Part shown: positions 57,718-64,000 of the stretch, piece by piece
How positions within the stretch are numbered: position 1 is the stretch's first letter
Layout: every line of letters begins with the position of its first letter
Assembly (NCBI GenBank): GCA_039111635.1
Contig: JBCAQO010000006.1
Coordinates: forward strand, 1,178,001 to 1,242,000
DNA length: 64,000 nucleotides
Origin: Heterobasidion occidentale
Taxonomy: Eukaryota > Basidiomycota > Agaricomycetes > Russulales > Bondarzewiaceae
Direction: 5' to 3'
Program-made: the position numbers and the translations under genes
The notes under the pieces: model-generated
Database searches by the model: none
What the model was told of the DNA's origin: nothing
What the model saw: the letters and a program-made list of their open reading frames with translations, nothing else

Positions 57718-60700
57718 CTAGCGTCCGGGGTCGAGGGGCCCCAGCGGCCCGTAGTCGTCCGACCCCGCGCTCCCGCCCCCGCTGCGCCGCTTCGCGTGCG
57801 TCTTCCAGTCGCTCCCGACCGCCGAGCTCGCGCCCTCCGTCGGCCGCGTCGGCGACACGGGCGACTGTATCGGCGGCATCATCCCCCGCGAGACCGGCGT
57901 GTACGCCCCGCCGGGCCGTCCGACAGCTGGAACCGCGCCGGCGGGGCGGGGTGGAGATAGTCGGTCGACGAGTTCGCGGACGGCCGCTCGTCCCAGCCGC
58001 GGTCGAGCATGGCCTCCAGCTCCGCGCCGCCCACCGTGGTGGCGCTCGCGAGGGCCTGCGGCGCGAGGTGCTGCAGCCCCGGCGGTGGCGGCGGATACTG
58101 CGCGTTGTTCTCGTTGTAGCCTCCGATCTGTGGGCCCCACTGATCTTCTTCGGAGGACGCGATCGAGACCGTGTCAGACCCGTCGTACTGGCTGTGCGCG
58201 TCGGAGCGCACGCCGAGAAAGTCGGTGTCGCCGGCGTTGTATCCTGACGGGTGGGCCCGCTCGAACTCTCGTCGCCGCTTCTCCTCTCTCCGGAGTTTCC
58301 GCAGACGAGAGCGCTCCCAGTCTTCCCATCGTCTCAGAGGGATCGAACTTCCCGCGAACACCCCCTTGCCCTCCCCGTGGCCTTCGCCCTTTGCCTCGCC
58401 TTCCACCTTTCTGTAATAAGAGGAGTCAGCGACGGCCGCGATCAGAGAGTAGCAAGGCGCGCATTCACCTTGTTTCACCCCACGAAAAGTCATCAAAGTG
58501 CCAAAACGCGTAGACGGGAAGGACGAAGTTCCATACTGGAAGCGCGACCAAGTAGATCAACATCCAGAACACATAGACGACCTTCCGCGTAGTGATCAAG
58601 ATCAGGACGGCAGGAAGCCCAAGGACGGCGACGAGCAGGAGCAAAGGAATAGCCTCCTCAAAGGATTTAGGGGGGTTGATTCCAGAGGAGATGACGAGCA
58701 TGTAAGTGAGCGTGATGGCGATGGGAAGGACGACGGTGCCGAGGAGATCCATGAACACAACGAACTGCATGCTGAAGCAAAAGGTGCCGCAGAGGTTGCG
58801 CACGAGGACGAGCTCCATGAGATTGTGGATGGTAGAGTTGATCCACCGACGGCGCTGGGAAAGCAAGACGCTGAACGTATCTGGGACGACGGTGCGGCAC
58901 CTCGCCTGTGGAAGGAACATCATCTTGCGATTGGGAAAGGTCCGGAGCAGGCAGGTGGTCAGGAAGCGATCCTCGCCCAGGAGGAGCAGGTTCTTCTGGT
59001 GCAAGGTCGTCACCTCGCTCTGGCTGTACTCCTTCACGATCTCGGGCTTCGTGATCAGCGGCACCCAATCGTCGCCGGTCTGCTTGCGGGCCTTCAGGCG
59101 GAACATGGAGAAACATCCCGGCAGACAGGTGACACCGCCAAACACCGACTCGAAGGCCTTGGCGAGGTGATGGGAGATGAAGTATTCAAAGACCTGGATC
59201 GAAGTCACCCATGTCTGACGTTTGTTTGCTATCCGCGTCTCGCCACATACGCCCATGATCATCTGGTCGTGGTGCATGCAGTTGACGAGGTAGGTGAGGG
59301 AGTCGGGGAAGACCTTGGTGTCAGCATCCACCTGCGTGGGCGGTCAGCATCGCTCTACGCAAACAGACGCCGCGGACGCTCGCTCACCATCAAACACACT
59401 TCAAAAAAGTCGGGCGTCACGCCCATCAATATATGCATCTTGCGGAAGAGATCAAAGTCCAAAGGCGTCATCCGGTCGTTATACGTGACGCGAGAAAAGA
59501 AATTCATTAGGATAAGTTGGCTGTCCCGCTTGCCTCGGTTGCCAGGCTTCTTCTCCGTGGCAGCTTCCTGTTCAGTCCCGCACTTCACGACGATGACAGT
59601 GGGCGTCCTGCGACCGGCGACGGCTAAGACGCGAGGGGTCAGCTGGCGTACAAACCGCAAAGGGGCGATGGACGCACTGTAATGGCCCGCATATACCATG
59701 GCACGGTTGTCCTGCTTCGAACCCGAACCCACGGCGATGTAGCTCATAGGCATGGGGTTGCCGAACCTGGGGTCCGCCTCCAACATGCTGACGCAAAGGT
59801 CGGGCGTGCTGCGCTTCTCGCCGGCGCCGGTGATCATGCCGTCCGCGACGATGAAGAGCAGCTTGCGCGCGTCGGAGTAGGTGGTGGTCGAGATGGAGTC
59901 GAGCGTCGTCCGGAGCGACTCCTCGCCCTCGGAGTAGCACGTGACGAGACAGACCGCAAAGAGCTCTGCCCCGATCTGTGCGAGGCTGACGATCGGCGCC
60001 GCAGAGTCCGTCTGCGAGGCGAGGGTCGTGCTCGAGGCGTATCCGGACTTGGCTCCCTTGCCGGGCTTCGCGAGCTTTTTGGTCCCCCCGGGTCCGGCCC
60101 AGGGGGCAGTTCCGTGCTTGTTGTCGATCGAGACATTGGCGCCCTCGGGCATGACGGAAGGGCTGATCGCGGAACGGTTGAGCGTCATGCTGTCAGGAGA
60201 GCCGGCGAGGCGCTCAGAGAGGAACCAGTTGAAGATGCAGGCCATGACGAAGCGGACGAGGACGAGGGTGAGGATGACGATGAGACCGGCGTAGAGGACC
60301 AGCTGCGAGACGAAGCATCCAGGGGTAATTTTGTCGATGTTTCCCGCGGAATAGCGCTGGACCAGACACGGCATGGCCTTCTTGATGTCCGAGCGGCTGA
60401 CGAAGAGACGGGTCCCATCGCGACCGCCGGACGCGTCTGCGAGGAGGGTTCGAATGGCGAGATCGACGTTGTCAGAGGGGACGGCGTTGGGGTGGAGCTG
60501 GATGTACGGGTTGAGGTTGAGCACGGCGCCGTCCAAGACGATGTAGTTGACGAGGCCGTCGATCTGGTCCCAGTCGTAACCGACGGGGCGGGTGATGTTG
60601 ACGAGCTTGAGAGAGGAGAAGACGGCGGAGGAATTGAGGGCGCCGAGGTCGCACTTGGTGGCGGTGGTGCATGGGCTGTCGAGAGCGATGCGATAGGAGA

Positions 60701-61289
60701 GGCCCTTGCAGGCGGGGTAGCTGTCTGCGTCACGCTGAAAGTGGGGAGTGATATCTTGGCCCGGGAGCGCCTGGGAGAGCTTGAGAAAGTCGACCGAGTC
60801 GGTGGAGAGGGACTGGGTGACGTTGAAAGCGAAGCCGCCGACGCCGAGCGTGCCTGAGGTGGAGCCGAGGCTGATGAATCGCTTCGTGTTGAGGCTGCTT
60901 GTCTCTGGACAGAGGACCTTCTGGAGGCCGACGGTCGCGAAGCCGACTATGGCGCAGAGGACGGCGACGATGAAGCAGAGAGCCATCTTCTCACGCCATG
61001 CCTGAATTGTGTTCTTGTCCTTGAGGCCGCCGATAGACTGGAGGAGGAAGGCGGGAGCCCACCAGGTGACGACCTTTGAGAAGATGACCCAGGCATCGAG
61101 AGACGAGGAGGAGTTGTCTGCGACGGTGCCCGAGGGGGACGAGAAGAGGGTGGACTGTGGGTTAATGAGGGGCGGGGGGGCGACGCTGCGTTCTGGGCGG
61201 GTGAGGGTCTTGGCGCGCCTGACGGTGGCTGCCGACTGGAGCTTTGTTGTCTGGACTGGGACGTCTGATGGCGCGTAACCGGCGGGCAT
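57718..61289 (-). CDS. Class IV (Chs3-type) chitin synthase; one frameshift in the C-terminal tail
   Basis: Membrane GT2 enzyme polymerising UDP-GlcNAc into wall chitin. The ATG at 61289 gives [20 protein letters not shown]. Class IV features follow: [40 protein letters not shown] (membrane), a lumenal cytochrome-b5-like segment, and [20 protein letters not shown]. The catalytic part contains [20 protein letters not shown], the VDADTK aspartate motif, LGEDRFLTT and [17 protein letters not shown] (QRRRW), then three or four membrane helices ([34 protein letters not shown]) and [20 protein letters not shown]. The tail is cytosolic. At the CCCC run at 57907-57910 (plus strand) one more base is needed to join QLSDGPAG to [16 protein letters not shown] and reach the stop at 57718; otherwise the protein ends about 60 residues early, with catalysis unaffected. 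Confidence 0.93.
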
Positions 61290-61543
61290 TGGAGAGCAGA
61301 AGAGAGAAGAGAAAGAGAAAGAGAAAGGACAGGCCTGCGCACGAAGGCGAGAGGGCGAAGGAGGGGACGTAGCGAGGCGGCGCGCTCACGGTGGGTTTCG
61401 AAGAGGCTCTTGCTTCTTTCGGCCCTGCTTGCTCACTCCTCCCTACAATCCCCTTCAAACTCCGCAAGCCTCCTCACTACCCCTCCGGATGGCCATCCCT
61501 TGATAGTATTGTACCGCCCTTCGCACGTCCCCGTCCTGCTCAA
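61290..61543. promoter_or_regulatory. Divergent promoter of chitin synthase and phosphatase genes
   Basis: 254 bp between opposed start codons, with CT/GA-rich tracts immediately upstream of each ATG. No TATA element stands out. Confidence 0.5.
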
Positions 61544-63780
61544 ATGCTCTCCGCGCCCGCACCACCGCCCCCGTCGCTCCCAGACTATCTCCCAAAAAAT
61601 GCCTTTCGCCAGCACGCGCTGTCTCCGGAAATGCTCCACGAACAGAGGCTCGCCAGCCAGGTGCGCACACGCACACGCACTCTCCCTCCCATCAACAGCG
61701 CACGCTCACATCTGCCGCCCAGTTGATGCACCTCGCCTCTCAGTTCCACGGAAGCGAATACAACCAGGCCAAGTTTGGCCCGAGAGGCCAGTCCCATCAG
61801 CCATCAGAGCCGCTCTGCCCTGTCAACTGAACTGGTCACACAGGTTCCCCCGTCACGTACATCCCGCTGTCCATCCACATCCCCGACCACTACAGGCAGC
61901 TCCAAGCACGCCAGGCCGTCTGCGCAGAAGCAAAGGCCTGGTGGTTGCACGACAGGAGAGCCTTCCTCGCCGCCCGCCGCCCCGACGCGCAGTCCTCCCA
62001 CCTCCACTCCCCGCCCTCGGTCACCGTCTCCACCTCCTGCGCCGATCTCAGCTGTGACCTCTCCGCCGCCATCGACACTCCTCTCGTCCCCGCCTCCCTC
62101 GCACCCGCCGAGCCTCGCCTCAAAACGTCCGACACCCACCCTATCAAGTGAGTCCCCCCATCGACCACACCACCGCCCGTTCCTGATGAGCCCTCCAGCA
62201 TCTCCCCAATCGTACCGCCGGAGCTGCTGCCCACAATATCTCTCCACCTCTCACCTTCCCAACCCAATGGGCCCACCATGTTCAACATCCATCACGCCTT
62301 CTCCCTGGACCGGCTCACCACCCTTCCTTTCGCGTCCTCCCCTCCTCCTCCGCCGCCCCTGCCCACTCCCGTACCGACGACGCCCACGCCCCCGTTGCCA
62401 GCCGAATTCTTCGCCCCCTCACCGGACTTCCCGCCCCCCGTCTCGCAGTTCACGTGGAACAGGTCGTCCATGCAGCGCGCACTCCAAGCCGCCTTGACGA
62501 GCGACATCCACCCGCGCTCGCCCGCCGCGTTCACAAAAGAGCCCAGTACCCCCTCTGTCCCCCGCCTGCCCCCGCTCAACCTCCCCAAGTACGACATCCT
62601 CGGCGAGATCCTAGCCAGCGCGGACGACAACATGCTGTTCGAACCGTCCGTCGCGAGCCACCTCGGCCACGCCCGCAACCTCTCCGCCCCTCCGATCATG
62701 TTCCAGACCCTCATCTCCGACGCGCTCAGCCCCAACCGTCGCGCCCTGAACACCGTCGTCGCGAGCGGCCTGCCCGCCCTCCGCAAGGACTCGTTTCAAA
62801 GGTGACGCCTGTCCCCAGTCCCCGCCCCGCCCTGACTAGACTGACGCGCATACAGGAGGCACGCCGCGTGGAATCTCACCGCCATCTCCGAAAACCCGCC
62901 CTCGAGGCCGGAATTCAGCCAGCTCTCGTCGATCAGCGAACGGCCCCCGCACGACGCTGCTCCCGGGATCCCGCTCCCGCCCACGCCCACGCCCTCGGTC
63001 CCCACCATCGGTAACTTATTCCTATCTTCGTGTCCCGGCAAAAAGGGTACGTCTCCGCACGCGTGCGCCCTTTGTGTGCCTCGCTGATCGCGCGCAGTCC
63101 GTCTGAATGGCCCGGTGCGTGGGCGCGGCGCCATCTGCCGCGACCTCAAGCAAGACCTGGAGAGGATGAAGGACGCAGGGGTCGGCTGCGTCGTCTGGTT
63201 CGTGCCCTCCCCGCATGTTCTCCACCGCGTCTCGCTCACTTCTCGACAGCTGCCTCGACGACGACGAGCTCGAGTTCCTCGGCGCGCCCTGGCCCGTGTA
63301 CTCCCAGGTCGCCAACGAGCTCGGGCTCGACATTCTCCGGTGCGTCCGTCGTATTCGCACAACCTGACGCGCGCTTGCTGACCTCGCGGCCGTGGCCACA
63401 GGATCCCGATGCCCGAGGGCCTCGCGCCCATGTCGGCGCGCACGCTGGACGCGCAGCTCGCGCGGCTGATCTCGACGTACACGCTCAACGGCGCGCACGT
63501 GCTCGTGCACTGCCGCGGCGGGGTCGGGCGCGCGGGGCTGATCGCGTGCTGCTGGATGCTGCGCCTCGGGCTGTGCGGCACGCCGCTCCCCGCGCGCCGC
63601 GCCGGGGCCGGGCACAGCGCGGGAGAGGTGCGGGCGGGCACGCTGCAGCTCGTGGAGCGGGTGGTCGCGATCGTGCGGCGGCGACGGAGCCTCAAGGCGA
63701 TCGAGACGTACGAGCAGGTGAAGTTCCTGGTCGGGTACGTGGAGTTCATGGCGGAGAGGGCGGCGGAGGGGGGCGCCTAG
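61544..63780 (+). CDS. Dual-specificity-type protein tyrosine phosphatase with long N-terminal region
   Basis: The C-terminal domain carries the P-loop HCRGGVGRAG (Cys-x5-Arg, near 63509), preceded by ERMKDAGVGCVVCCLDDDEL and PWPVYSQVANELGLDILRIP, which supplies the candidate general-acid aspartate. The layout is like CDKN3/Cdc14-type phosphatases. The start is MLSAPAPPPPSLPDYLPKNA (ATG 61544). The N-terminal ~380 residues are Pro/Ser-rich with conserved-looking islands: GSPVTYIPLSIHIPDHYRQL, TMFNIHHAFSLDRLTTLPFA, PKYDILGEILASADDNMLFE and SFQRRHAAWNLTAISENPPS. Introns near 62148, 62802, 63047, 63198 and 63340 keep frame. The junction between the second exon (ending near 61790) and GSPVTYIPLS does not; a one-base error there is likely. 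Substrate unknown. Confidence 0.82.
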
Positions 63781-64000
63781 GCTGGGGGGAAGAGACATTG
63801 CCGTTGCGCGGGGGACGCATGATACCACGGGGGGGGATACTGATTTATAGATATATACCTATTGCGCTGCGCCTGTTCATAGAGTACTGTAATACCACGA
63901 TCTGGTTCGAGGCCCGAGGATCACGTGTGTGCACTTGGCAGGGAGGCGAGGCGAGGCTTCCCTGGAGTGCGAGCGAGGACCGCCGCATACGCCCATCCCC
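63781..64000. other. 3' flank of the phosphatase gene
   Basis: Short AT-rich stretch (63840-63870) after the stop, then unremarkable GC-rich sequence to the window end. Nothing identified. Confidence 0.5.

Noticed and set aside
59682..60857. 391-codon plus-strand frame opposite the chitin synthase
   Set aside because: Exact antisense shadow of a well-supported catalytic gene in GC-rich DNA; Glu/Gly/Val/Asp-biased composition.
61290..63780. Chitin synthase and phosphatase as a functional pair
   Set aside because: Divergent neighbours are common in compact fungal genomes; nothing in the sequence links their functions.

Overview
This window is nuclear DNA from a filamentous basidiomycete, most likely an Agaricomycete. 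Genes are dense, lie on both strands and are mostly interrupted by 45-80 nt GT...AG introns. The GC-rich spacers carry microsatellites. The gene content is typically fungal: class IV chitin synthase, an Ert1-type Zn2Cys6 factor, a MedA (DUF7082) regulator, a DASH-like kinetochore protein, and an allantoicase/ureidoglycolate lyase fusion. I see no prokaryotic, viral or organellar DNA and no secondary-metabolite cluster. Species cannot be named from this sequence alone.

Layout, left to right. 1-1381 (-): CASP/Coy1 Golgi coiled-coil protein, cut by the window edge. 1925-4310 (-): allantoicase + ureidoglycolate lyase, with four 21-bp tandem repeats just upstream. 4423-5887: repeat-rich spacer. 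5888-9595 (+): membrane-anchored hormone-sensitive-lipase-like hydrolase. 10594-12086 (+): three-finger C2H2 factor behind a TATA box. 14013-16858 (+): PEX5. 17081-17335 (-): APC/C subunit Cdc26. 17561-18447 (+): PRA1/Yip3. 19724-22117 (-): Ert1-type regulator. 22995-24022 (+): HemK/Mtq1 glutamine methyltransferase. 25602-26427: a non-autonomous DNA transposon with terminal inverted repeats and an 8-bp target duplication. 27967-29567 (-): unknown protein with a basic tail. 30741-31335 (-): a small Ten1-like telomere-capping protein. 31800-33638 (-) F-box protein and 33771-35009 (+) WDR83/MORG1, divergent. 35295-35782 (-): LSm2. 36256-39104 (-): secreted or membrane cysteine-rich protein. 39670-40773 (-): unresolved Lys/Ala-rich locus. 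40864-42843 (-): DASH Spc34-like protein. 43602-50784 (+): very large DOCK-family GEF. 51421-53055 (-): MedA-like regulator. 54629-55921 (-): Mediator subunit 27. 57718-61289 (-): class IV chitin synthase. 61544-63780 (+): dual-specificity-type tyrosine phosphatase.

The genes do not form one pathway. They are mainly conserved cellular functions: trafficking (CASP, PRA1), peroxisome import, cell cycle and kinetochore, telomere, RNA metabolism, Mediator, Rho/Rac-type signalling, wall synthesis, and carbon or nitrogen regulation.

The strongest non-routine signal is a recurrent defect. At least ten conserved ORFs switch frame by one base with no room for an intron. Nearly all are a missing base, several in a short homopolymer. 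The best explanation is residual indel error in the assembly, and any automatic annotation of this contig will be damaged by it. The other points of interest are the Ten1-like gene, the transposon, a GC-AG intron in the DOCK gene, the promoter tandem repeat, and an LSm2 gene whose first coding exon is only the ATG. I found no convincing previously undescribed multi-gene system.
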